A stretch of DNA of 64,000 nt from an uncultured Lachnospiraceae bacterium (lineage in GTDB: Bacteria; Bacillota; Clostridia; Lachnospirales; Lachnospiraceae), in contig CAJTLB010000015.1 of assembly GCA_910577045.1 (NCBI GenBank), positions 1-64,000 of the forward strand, written 5' to 3'. The notes below the pieces were generated by a model that made no database searches, was not told the DNA's origin, and saw only the letters and a list, made by a program, of their open reading frames with translations. This document shows, in pieces, positions 26,885 through 35,036 of this stretch; within the stretch, counting starts at the first letter, position 1, and every line of letters begins with the position of its first letter. The translations under genes were made by a program, and so were the position numbers.

Positions 26885-26913
26885 TTTACATTATTAGAGA
26901 CCTATAGTATAAT
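26885..26913 (+). promoter_or_regulatory. SigA promoter of the secreted-protein gene
   Basis: TTTACA (26885-26890), 17-bp spacer, TATAAT (26908-26913). The rest of the 300-bp gap (26674-26975) is very AT-rich, and I see no gene, RNA or clear terminator in it. Confidence 0.75.
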
Positions 26914-26975
26914 AAAGAAAATGAATTATTTTGTATCTAGAAAAATTATTTGCTTGATTGTTAAGGAGGTAAAGT

Positions 26976-27896
26976 ATGAAAAAAGCAGTAAGTATTTTAT
27001 TATCATTTTTATTATTTATTTCTATGACAGTATCCATTTTTGCTAGTACAGATGTGGATAATTCAGTTTTAATTGACAATTTGTTAGAAGATAGGGCTGA
27101 ATTAATTGCCCAAGGCAAGTATGATAAATTAGATATAATAGATAAGCAATTGGAAGTATTAGGAGTAAAAAAACTTACACCGCAAGAGGTAGAAGAACTT
27201 AATAAAGATGATGTAGTTCCATATATAACAAAACCAGTTTCTAATAATGTTACTTGGCTGTCAAGCAGGCAAGATTATACGTATAATGGTACTACTTATG
27301 AAATACAGACATTGATAGCGCAGCCAAATCAGAATAACTCTAATTTAAAGATTATTGGTAGCAGGGCACTTGCTTCTACTTATAAGTGGAAAGCAGGTGC
27401 AATGAATGCGATTTCAGTGTTAGCAGAAGCGACATATGGGGAACTTACTGGGATGTCAAGGGTATTTACCGTTTATGATACCTTAAATGGGATGATAAGC
27501 GGTATAACAAGGACAACAGAAATTTCTGCGGCGGAAATTGTATATTCTTATGCGCATACTACAACAGCTTCTTTTAAGTATATTAAGGTAAAAGGTGAGG
27601 CAGATGATAAACAGCATTTAGCATATATTTCAACAAAAGGGACAACTGCTATTGGTTATCAATATCCACAGTTTATTTATTCAGGCGGGACAGTAGAACC
27701 AAATATTATTCAAGGTAGTAGGACAATAAATACTACGCCAGATGGGTATAATAGTAATTTGGAAGCAGTAAAAGCATATGTAAAAGGAATATCAAAAAAG
27801 GTTTGGGTAGAAAATGTAAAAATTACAGGGATTGAAACAAAATCGGTATCCCATATATACCCTGTGTGTCCAGAATTTTTAGCTCAAATTTATTAA
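26976..27896 (+). CDS. Secreted protein, unknown function
   Basis: A 306-aa protein with a typical Gram-positive signal peptide: MKKAVS, a hydrophobic core of about 17 residues and a likely cleavage after IFAS (about residue 25). A short charged helix follows (EDRAELIAQGKYDKLDIIDK), then a Thr/Ser/Tyr-rich, mostly beta segment. There are no cysteines in the mature part before the end, no LPXTG motif and no obvious catalytic motif. Ribosome-binding site AAGGAGG. A small membrane zinc-ribbon gene follows at 16 bp and may be co-expressed. Confidence 0.75.
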   Translation: MKKAVSILLSFLLFISMTVSIFASTDVDNSVLIDNLLEDRAELIAQGKYDKLDIIDKQLEVLGVKKLTPQEVEELNKDDVVPYITKPVSNNVTWLSSRQDYTYNGTTYEIQTLIAQPNQNNSNLKIIGSRALASTYKWKAGAMNAISVLAEATYGELTGMSRVFTVYDTLNGMISGITRTTEISAAEIVYSYAHTTTASFKYIKVKGEADDKQHLAYISTKGTTAIGYQYPQFIYSGGTVEPNIIQGSRTINTTPDGYNSNLEAVKAYVKGISKKVWVENVKITGIETKSVSHIYPVCPEFLAQIY

Positions 27897-27912
27897 ATTT
27901 ATGGAGGCTTTT

Positions 27913-28164
27913 TTGAAACTAAAAAAAATAAGAATTATAGGGAATATTTTTATATTTTTAGGTTTAATTATGCTTTGTTTGGTATTAGTGGTTGCTGAGT
28001 TTTTACAGCCGTTTTTTGCAATATCAGGTACAGCTTCTGCAGTAATAGGCTTGTTAATTTTTGTATTTTTTTGGAAGTGTCCTGTCTGTTATTCTCATTT
28101 GCCATTAGAAGGAAGCTTTGGGATGGAAAAATGCCCGCATTGTGGGAATAATTTATTTGATTAA
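27913..28164 (+). CDS. Small membrane protein with C-terminal zinc ribbon
   Basis: An 83-aa protein with two hydrophobic helices, then C-P-V-C and C-P-H-C knuckles about 23 residues apart and a short tail (GNNLFD). TTG 27913 is the preferred start because GGAGG (27903-27907) lies at the right distance. The in-frame ATG at 27901 would sit on top of that site and has none of its own. It follows the secreted-protein gene closely. Function unknown. Confidence 0.6.
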   Translation: MKLKKIRIIGNIFIFLGLIMLCLVLVVAEFLQPFFAISGTASAVIGLLIFVFFWKCPVCYSHLPLEGSFGMEKCPHCGNNLFD

Positions 28165-28230
28165 GTAAAAAGTATAGATAAATTTAGAAAAGTATAAAAG
28201 AATAGTTTAGAAGAAAGAAATGTAGAAGTA

Positions 28231-28277
28231 GGAGCTGTTGTAAGAATAGAGGAAAATCTATTGGGAACAACAGCTCC
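28231..28277 (+). terminator. Long two-part hairpin, probable terminator
   Basis: GGAGCTGTTGT (28231-28241) pairs perfectly with ACAACAGCTCC (28267-28277). An inner AATAGA/TCTATT stem continues the helix. ATCTTTATG follows, a weak T-tract. It separates the small membrane gene from glpK; a regulatory role in the glpK leader is possible but the glpK promoter lies further downstream. Confidence 0.6.
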
Positions 28278-28328
28278 ATCTTTATGTTTAAAAACAGGTT
28301 TCGAAGAAAAATCTTCGCATTAGAAAGA

Positions 28329-28357
28329 TTGTCTAGTAACCAAAGCATAAATATGCT
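28329..28357 (+). promoter_or_regulatory. Probable glpK promoter
   Basis: TTGTCT (28329-28334), 17-bp spacer, TATGCT (28352-28357), with an overlapping TATACT as an alternative -10. Confidence 0.45.
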
Positions 28358-28395
28358 ATACTTTTTTATATACCAAAAATGCACGGAGGGGCTAT

Positions 28396-29889
28396 ATGGA
28401 AAAATATGTGATGGCGTTGGATGCCGGGACTACCAGCAACCGATGTATTCTCTTTACAAAAGAGGGAAGGATTGCCAGTGTTGCGCAGAAGGAATTTACA
28501 CAGTATTTTCCTTTTCCTGGCTGGGTAGAGCACAATGCAGGGGAAATCTGGTCTACACAGCTTGGCGTGGCTGTGGAAGCCATGCAGAAAATAGGGGCAG
28601 AACCAGAAGAAATTGCTGCTATTGGGATAACGAACCAAAGGGAAACGACAGTGGTCTGGGACAAGAAAAGCGGCGAGCCAATTTGCCCTGCAATTGTATG
28701 GCAGTGCAGGAGGACAGCCGCTTATTGTGATAAATTAAAAGAACAAGGGTTAGAGGAATTTTTCCGTAAAAAAACGGGATTAATTATTGATGCTTATTTT
28801 TCTGCGACAAAATTAAAATGGATATTGGACAATATAGAAAATGCAAGGGTACGTGCGAAAAAGGGGGAGCTTTTATTTGGTACAATAGATACTTGGTTTA
28901 TTTGGAAGCTAACAAAAGGGGCAATCCATGTAACTGATTATTCGAACGCTTCTCGTACTATGCTTTTTAATATTAATACTTTAACATGGGATCAGGAAAT
29001 ATTATCTTTATTTGATATACCAGAATGTATGTTGCCAGAAGTAAAATCTTCTAGTTGCGTATATGGAGAGACTGCTTCTGCTTATTTTGGCAAGCCTATC
29101 CCCATTGGGGCAGCGGCGGGGGACCAGCAGGCAGCCTTGTTTGGGCAAGCCTGTTTCCAGGCAGGGGAAGCGAAGAATACATATGGGACAGGCGGTTTTT
29201 TATTAATGAATACAGGGGAAAAGCCTGTATATTCGGAACATGGGCTTTTAACTACCATAGCATGGGGACTTAATGGAAAGGTAAACTATGCGCTGGAGGG
29301 TTCTATTTTTGTGGCAGGCGCAGTAATCCAATGGTTAAGGGATGAACTTGGGGTAATCCGTACAGCAGCAGAAACAGAAGAAATGGCAGCAAAGGTGGAG
29401 GATACAAATGGATGTTATGTTGTCCCTGCATTTACAGGGCTAGGGGCCCCATATTGGGATGCCTATGCAAGAGGATGTATTGTTGGCCTGACAAGAGGGG
29501 TGAATAAGTGCCATATTGTACGGGCTGCTTTAGAATCTATTGCTTATCAAGTCTGTGATGTGTTACATGTGATGGAAGAAGATTCGAAGATAACATTAAC
29601 TAATTTAAAGGTAGATGGAGGGGCAAGTGCCAATAATTTTTTATTGCAAGCTCAGGCAGATATGATCCAAGCGCCAGTAAAACGCCCAGATTGTATTGAG
29701 ACAACAGCAATGGGTGCTGCCTATTTGGCAGGGCTTTCCGTAGGGTATTGGAAGGATAAAGGAGAAGTATTAAGAAATTGGAAAATAAACAAGGTATTTG
29801 AGCCAAAAATTTCAAAGGAGGAACAAAGGGCAAGAAAAGCAGGCTGGGATAAGGCCGTTTCAAGATCCTTTGGCTGGGAAAAGGCATGA
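28396..29889 (+). CDS. glpK: Glycerol kinase
   Basis: Phosphorylates glycerol to glycerol-3-phosphate. The 497-aa FGGY-family protein shows [14 protein letters not shown] (phosphate loop), [44 protein letters not shown] and [13 protein letters not shown], all glycerol-kinase features. Length is standard. No glpF or glpD is adjacent; instead two GH28-type genes follow, the first with its ribosome-binding site just behind the stop. Start ATG has GGAGGGGCTAT upstream. Confidence 0.95.
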   Translation: MEKYVMALDAGTTSNRCILFTKEGRIASVAQKEFTQYFPFPGWVEHNAGEIWSTQLGVAVEAMQKIGAEPEEIAAIGITNQRETTVVWDKKSGEPICPAIVWQCRRTAAYCDKLKEQGLEEFFRKKTGLIIDAYFSATKLKWILDNIENARVRAKKGELLFGTIDTWFIWKLTKGAIHVTDYSNASRTMLFNINTLTWDQEILSLFDIPECMLPEVKSSSCVYGETASAYFGKPIPIGAAAGDQQAALFGQACFQAGEAKNTYGTGGFLLMNTGEKPVYSEHGLLTTIAWGLNGKVNYALEGSIFVAGAVIQWLRDELGVIRTAAETEEMAAKVEDTNGCYVVPAFTGLGAPYWDAYARGCIVGLTRGVNKCHIVRAALESIAYQVCDVLHVMEEDSKITLTNLKVDGGASANNFLLQAQADMIQAPVKRPDCIETTAMGAAYLAGLSVGYWKDKGEVLRNWKINKVFEPKISKEEQRARKAGWDKAVSRSFGWEKA

Positions 29890-29942
29890 TAGAAAATAAA
29901 TTAAAAAATAAGCTGCTTGTGCGGCAGAATGGAGGAATCACA

Positions 29943-31199
29943 ATGATTACAATTACAGATTTACGGAAAGAAGTAAAAGAGGGAGACTGGACGAATGCGT
30001 TTAAAAAAGCAGTAGAAACTCTTGTCAGCCAAGGCGGAGGGACACTTTATGTCCCGGCAGGCTGTTATTATACTCATTCAATCCAATTAAAAAGTAATAT
30101 AACACTTTATTTAGAAGCAGGGGCAGTTTTGGATTTTACAGACGATATAGAGAATTATGAAGTGATCTCTATGGAATTTGAGGGGATTGCAGGGACGATG
30201 TACAAGCCGCTGATTTATGCTTCAGAAGAAGAGAATGTGTCAGTAGTTGGGCAAGGAAGGATTAATGGGAATGGGAAACGCTGGTGGGAGGAAAGTAAGA
30301 ATTTCCCACATAAACGCCCATATTTAGTATGTTTTGACCGTTGTAAACATGTACGGTTAGAAGGGGTTACGTTAGAAAATTCCCCTGTATGGACGGTGCA
30401 TCCAATTTATTGCGATGATGTAGTGATTCATGGAGTAAAGATAAAAAATCCTGCGGATTCCCCAAATACAGATGGAATCGATCCAGATAGCTCTAAAAAT
30501 ATCCGTATTTCGGATTGTATTATTGATGTAGGGGATGATTGTATTGCCATTAAATCTGGGACAGAAGATACCCCTAAGAAAATGCCTTGTGAAAATATTA
30601 CAATAACAAATTGTAATATGCTGCATGGGCATGGCGGAGTGGTAATTGGAAGTGAGATGAGTGGGGGAGTAAGGAATATTACTATTTCTAACTGCGTGTT
30701 CCAAGAAACAGACAGGGGAATCCGGCTAAAGACAAGAAGGAAAAGAGGCAGCATTATGGAAAATATGGTGTTTGAAAACATTGTAATGGATAAAGTAATG
30801 TGCCCATTTGTCTTTAATATGTATTACTATTGTGGGGCAGGCGGGAAGGAAAAGCATGTATGGGATAAAGCGGCATATCCGCTTGATGAAACAACCCCAG
30901 CAATAAGGGATATTATGATTAGTAATATATTAGTGACTTCTGCTACGGCAGCAGCCGGCTTTATGTATGGGCTTGCAGAACAGCCTATTGAGAATATTAG
31001 GTTTTCTAATTGCAGTATCCGTATGGTATCAGATGGCAAGCCAGCTACGCCAGCTATGATGGCACAGTTAGAGCCAATGCAAGGGGATGGGTTCTTCCTT
31101 CGGAATGTAAAAGGGATTTGTTTTTCGAATGTCCATATTACAGGGGTAAAAGGAGAAGTGATAAATACAGATGAAACAGTAGATATTACTGTTTCATAG
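29943..31199 (+). CDS. Glycoside hydrolase family 28 (polygalacturonase-like), intracellular
   Basis: A 418-aa right-handed parallel beta-helix enzyme that hydrolyses galacturonan-type linkages. The family signatures are intact: N175-T-D177-G-I-D180, then GDDCIAIKSG with D198-D199, GHGGVVIGSE with H230, and RGIRLKT. There is no signal peptide, so it should act on imported oligosaccharides in the cytosol. ATG 29943 has GGAGGAATCACA upstream. It is only 53 bp behind glpK and probably shares its transcript. Exact substrate (galacturonan or rhamnogalacturonan oligomers) is not decided by sequence. Confidence 0.9.
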   Translation: MITITDLRKEVKEGDWTNAFKKAVETLVSQGGGTLYVPAGCYYTHSIQLKSNITLYLEAGAVLDFTDDIENYEVISMEFEGIAGTMYKPLIYASEEENVSVVGQGRINGNGKRWWEESKNFPHKRPYLVCFDRCKHVRLEGVTLENSPVWTVHPIYCDDVVIHGVKIKNPADSPNTDGIDPDSSKNIRISDCIIDVGDDCIAIKSGTEDTPKKMPCENITITNCNMLHGHGGVVIGSEMSGGVRNITISNCVFQETDRGIRLKTRRKRGSIMENMVFENIVMDKVMCPFVFNMYYYCGAGGKEKHVWDKAAYPLDETTPAIRDIMISNILVTSATAAAGFMYGLAEQPIENIRFSNCSIRMVSDGKPATPAMMAQLEPMQGDGFFLRNVKGICFSNVHITGVKGEVINTDETVDITVS

Positions 31200-31258
31200 T
31201 GTGTGTTGCTTAGATAGGATAAAGGATCATATAATAAATAAGCAGGAAGGAAGAAGTT

Positions 31259-33874
31259 ATGTTACAGATTGAACGTGCGACAGGCTGTACCATTACGGCA
31301 GAGGCATTAAAAAAAGAAAATACAGCATGGATTCAAGAATATGGCGCTAATCCTAAAAAGAGCCCAATGGAAAATACAAAAGCAATTAATCAGGCAATCC
31401 TTTCACTTTTTAAAGCGGGTGGCGGTACAGTAGAGATACCAGAAGGAGATTTCCATATTTATACCATTCATTTAAAGAGTAATGTTAATTTACATTTAAA
31501 CCAAGGGGCAATTTTACATGCAGCAAAAACAGATATTCTACAATCCTATGAAAAACAAAAAGGGGAAGGGGGAAATTATGATGAGCCAGAAGTAAACCGT
31601 TATGTAGGTTTACAGGATCATGGGCATACTTACTTTGCAAATAGCCTTTTGTATGGGGCGGATATTGAGAATGTAATGATTTATGGGGAAGGCTTAATTG
31701 ATGGCAGTTATATAGAAGAAGAGACAGGATACCGCAGGTATGTGCTCCAAGGCGGTGATCCATTTGAGAATATGTTTCGGAATAGACGGGGACATGCAGG
31801 GGAATGGTTTGGAAATAAGGCAATTGCCCTAGTAAGGGCAAAAAATATAGTATTAAAGGATTTTCGCCTTTTAATTGGCGGGCACTTTGCGATTATTGCA
31901 GAAGGGGTTGTGAATATGCTGGCAGAGGGGCTTCTTGTAGATACTACAAGGGATGCGTTTGATATTGACTGCTGCCAAGATGTAACAGTCCGACATTCAA
32001 TATTTAATTCTTTAACAGATGATGCACTAGTATTAAAGGCGTCTTACGGGGCTGGGACATTTATGCCTATAAAAAATATATTAATTGAGGATTGTACAGT
32101 GAGTGGTTATGATGCTGGTTCTGTATATGCAGGGAAATATACAAGAGATAAATTAATTGCCACTGACCGCTGCGGCCCGACAGCAAGGGTAAAGCTAGGG
32201 ACAGAATCTACTTGTGGGTATGAGCTTGTAACAATAAAACGTGTAAAATTTGACCGTTCCCGTGGGTTTGCGTTAGAGGCGGTAGATGGTTCTGGTTTAA
32301 AGGATATTGTATTTACGGACTGTACCATGGATAATGTAAGCAGTTCCCCTATTTTTATCCGTGCAGGAGAAAGAGGGAGGTTCCCGGTTACAGGGAATTC
32401 TTTGGAGGAATTGGTAGAAGCAGAAGATGGGAATGTACGGTTAGATAATAAAAACTGGGTACTCCCAAATAGGGAAGAGTACCAAAAATACCCAGCAAAG
32501 CGGTATATACCTTCTTATATCCGTGATAAGTCTGTAACAATTGATGGACATTCTGAATTTCAAATAGTAAACCAAGAAGAGCCATGTAGGGTAAATAAGG
32601 CAAATTTGGCATTTGTAGATGGGCAGTATTATAGGATGGAATACCAAGAAGAAAACAGAAAATACCAGCCAGATTATAAAAACCCTGTCCCAGAACAAGA
32701 AATTGGGAAATATGCCAACGCCTGTGGGGCGCATATGGCAGAGGTATCTAATATTGAAATTAGCAATGTAAAGATTACCAATGTAGATCCACGGTATCCT
32801 ATTTTATTAATGGGCTTAACAGACAGTAAGTTAAAAAATATTATAATGGAGCATATTGAAGTAGAGTACCGGGGCGGGCTTACTATGGAACAGGCAGTAG
32901 AGCAAAGACAATTAAATACAAATTGGGATTATACCCAGTTTGAAACAAAAAGTTCAGTACAGACACTGCCATGGTTAGTAAACACATTCTTTTTAAAAGA
33001 AGAAGGGCTGCTTCCCCGTGTGGATTGGGTAGAAGAAAAACAGGCATGGGTAGCCGATCCTTATAATGTGCCAGAACTTCCAGCGGTATACCCAGAACCA
33101 AGTAATTGGGGGATTCTCCCAGCATATGGCATTTATGCCCGCCATGTGGAAAATTTGGCGTTACATAATATAAAAATATCTTATCAAGTGGAAGATAAAC
33201 GCCATCCAATCGTATTAGATGATGTAGATGGGGTAAATCTTTCTAAAATAAAGGCATCTTGTAGCCAAGATAGTAGTATGCTTGCCATAGTGACAAACCC
33301 ATGGAAACGGAAAACCCATATGGAATATATAAAAGAAGAGCCTTATTTTACTACTACAGTAAAAAATATTACTCTGGAAGAGGAATTAAAAATAGAAGAG
33401 GTACAGGTAAAAGCACCTGCGCCTGGCACGCCAAAGGACAGCCTCTATCCATTTAAAACAGTAGCCTGCCCAGAGACTGGTTATTTTTACCGGGTTAAGA
33501 CGGAACACTATCCTTTGCCATTAACAGTCCATCGTCCTTTCTTTGCCCCACTTAAGAGGAAAGAAGGGTATTGTGGGGCAGAACTTTCTTTTATTGTACA
33601 AGTGCGTAACCCTGCTTTAGAGGTTTCAAAAGAGGAAAGTGAGTCATTTATTTATAATGAGGCAGTAAAGAAAAAAGAGTATGTGGTAGGGGCAGCAAGG
33701 ATTATACCAACATTATCTGTGGAAGGTTTGCCAGATGGGGCAGTATTCCATGCAAACAGTGGTAAATTTACATGGATTCCAAAGAAAGGGCAAGAAGGGA
33801 AATATAAACTAACCTTTATTTATGATGATGGGGTTTTGCCAGAAAAACAAACAGTAGAAATTGTTATTGATTAA
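31259..33874 (+). CDS. Large GH28/pectate-lyase-like beta-helix protein
   Basis: An 871-aa protein. Residues about 30-380 form a parallel beta-helix related to GH28: GGGTVEIPEGDFHIYTIHLK at the start, and DTTRDAFDIDCCQDVTVRHS followed by LTDDALVLKAS, which aligns with the NTDGID and DDCIAIKSG motifs of the neighbouring enzyme. A second run of helix rungs follows after residue 470. The C-terminus (about 790-871) resembles a putative Ig-like domain (GLPDGAVFHANSGKFTWIP). There is no signal peptide. It likely attacks a side-chain-bearing pectin fragment alongside the 418-aa enzyme. Activity is inference from the retained acidic residues. Confidence 0.75.
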   Translation: MLQIERATGCTITAEALKKENTAWIQEYGANPKKSPMENTKAINQAILSLFKAGGGTVEIPEGDFHIYTIHLKSNVNLHLNQGAILHAAKTDILQSYEKQKGEGGNYDEPEVNRYVGLQDHGHTYFANSLLYGADIENVMIYGEGLIDGSYIEEETGYRRYVLQGGDPFENMFRNRRGHAGEWFGNKAIALVRAKNIVLKDFRLLIGGHFAIIAEGVVNMLAEGLLVDTTRDAFDIDCCQDVTVRHSIFNSLTDDALVLKASYGAGTFMPIKNILIEDCTVSGYDAGSVYAGKYTRDKLIATDRCGPTARVKLGTESTCGYELVTIKRVKFDRSRGFALEAVDGSGLKDIVFTDCTMDNVSSSPIFIRAGERGRFPVTGNSLEELVEAEDGNVRLDNKNWVLPNREEYQKYPAKRYIPSYIRDKSVTIDGHSEFQIVNQEEPCRVNKANLAFVDGQYYRMEYQEENRKYQPDYKNPVPEQEIGKYANACGAHMAEVSNIEISNVKITNVDPRYPILLMGLTDSKLKNIIMEHIEVEYRGGLTMEQAVEQRQLNTNWDYTQFETKSSVQTLPWLVNTFFLKEEGLLPRVDWVEEKQAWVADPYNVPELPAVYPEPSNWGILPAYGIYARHVENLALHNIKISYQVEDKRHPIVLDDVDGVNLSKIKASCSQDSSMLAIVTNPWKRKTHMEYIKEEPYFTTTVKNITLEEELKIEEVQVKAPAPGTPKDSLYPFKTVACPETGYFYRVKTEHYPLPLTVHRPFFAPLKRKEGYCGAELSFIVQVRNPALEVSKEESESFIYNEAVKKKEYVVGAARIIPTLSVEGLPDGAVFHANSGKFTWIPKKGQEGKYKLTFIYDDGVLPEKQTVEIVID

Positions 33875-33885
33875 AAAGAAGTAAA

Positions 33886-33939
33886 AAAGAGCTATTGCTT
33901 AGTAAATAAATTTTCTACCGAAGCAATGGCTCTCTTTTT
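33886..33939. terminator. Terminator between the GH28-like gene and the lipoprotein gene
   Basis: AGAGCTATTGCTT and AAGCAATGGCTCT form a long stem, followed by CTTTTTATG. It serves the converging genes. Confidence 0.8.
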
Positions 33940-33957
33940 ATGTTCTTTATCTTTAGG

Positions 33958-34548
33958 TTATTCTGTTGTAGGTTCTGTTTCTGCTTCTGCATATGGCTCT
34001 GAAGCAGGAATGGTAATATTGCCTTCTGGAACAGTAATGTCACTTCCATCTGCCGCGGTAAAATAAATAGTTAATGATTCATTATAAGCGCGGTTCATAT
34101 TGGCAACAATACTGTCTAAAATAGTAGTTACTAATTGTTTGCGGTCTGTAATAGCAAAATCTGTTTTGGAACTGTCTACGGCACCCGTATAAATACTAGA
34201 ATCTTTTGAAAAAGAAATAGTAAAGCTTCCTGGGCTGACAGACACAGGCTGGGAAAGTGTTAAATTCCAACCAGTTAATTCTGCGATAATGGCAAGTAAT
34301 GTGTCAGCATCTGGGTTTCTGGCATCCCAAGTTAATGCGGTAGAATTTGGGTTTGCTGATTCGTAGATATAGTCATATTCCTTCATATTATCCTTTGTAC
34401 CAAGGGAAAGTACCAGGATTGGTTGAGGGGCCTCTGTGGTATTTTCTGTCCCTGGGGCATTTGCCGGAGAAGAACCACAAGAGGTTAGGCTAAAAACAGA
34501 AACAGCAAAAACAGTGTATATAACAAAATTTTTCCAGTTTTTTTTCAT
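33958..34548 (-). CDS. Lipoprotein, GerMN-like (tentative)
   Basis: A 196-aa exported lipoprotein. The signal peptide ends in the lipobox L21-T-S-C24. A Thr/Pro/Glu-rich linker follows, then an alpha/beta domain (about 75-170) with DADTLLAIIAELTGW, SFTISFSKDS and RKQLVTTILDSIVANMN. This pattern resembles the GerMN domain of sporulation and germination proteins, but the match is by eye and weak. The tail is Glu/Thr-rich. Start ATG 34548 has GAGAGGAG upstream. No neighbour explains its role. Confidence 0.6.
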   Translation of the reverse strand: MKKNWKNFVIYTVFAVSVFSLTSCGSSPANAPGTENTTEAPQPILVLSLGTKDNMKEYDYIYESANPNSTALTWDARNPDADTLLAIIAELTGWNLTLSQPVSVSPGSFTISFSKDSSIYTGAVDSSKTDFAITDRKQLVTTILDSIVANMNRAYNESLTIYFTAADGSDITVPEGNITIPASEPYAEAETEPTTE

Positions 34549-34652
34549 AGGTATTCTCCTCTCTTTTCATACAACTTGAATAGTATATCATAAAAAATAT
34601 GGTTTGTACAGCAAGAAAATGGAATAAAATTCTTTAAGAAATTCTTTCACTC

Positions 34653-34681
34653 TTGTATTTTTCTTAAGTCTGTTCTAAAAT
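34653..34681 (+). promoter_or_regulatory. SigA promoter of clpS-clpA
   Basis: TTGTAT (34653-34658), 17-bp spacer, TAAAAT (34676-34681). Confidence 0.6.
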
Positions 34682-34722
34682 AAATGTGGTTGTATTATAA
34701 CAAAAGAATTATAGGGGGAAGT

Positions 34723-35019
34723 ATGGCATTAGAAACAAAATTAGGGACAAAGACAAAAGGACAAGTAAAAGAACCAACCAAGTATAAAGTAGTAATGTAC
34801 AATGATGACTTTACGCCAATGGACTTTGTAGTGGACATTTTAAAGTTAATTTTTAAAAAGGAACATCAAGAAGCAGTCGATATTATGATGCAGGTGCATA
34901 AAGGGGACAAAGCAGTGGTGGGTATGTATGCCTATGATATTGCTATGACAAAAACACAAGAAGCAACCCATATGGCAAGGCAGAATGGATATCCATTCCA
35001 GGTAAAGGTGGAGTCTTAA
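34723..35019 (+). CDS. clpS: ATP-dependent Clp protease adaptor ClpS
   Basis: A 98-aa adaptor that delivers N-degron substrates to ClpA(P). The core YKVVMYNDDFTPMDFVVDIL carries the N-D-D-x-T-P-M-D substrate pocket. H-K-G (residues 61-63) and the following helix, KTQEATHMARQNGYPF, complete the fold. ATG 34723 is chosen because GGGGGAAGT precedes it and the product then has family length. clpA follows after 17 bp. Confidence 0.94.
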   Translation: MALETKLGTKTKGQVKEPTKYKVVMYNDDFTPMDFVVDILKLIFKKEHQEAVDIMMQVHKGDKAVVGMYAYDIAMTKTQEATHMARQNGYPFQVKVES

Positions 35020-35036
35020 TTTAGGAGGAGAAAACT

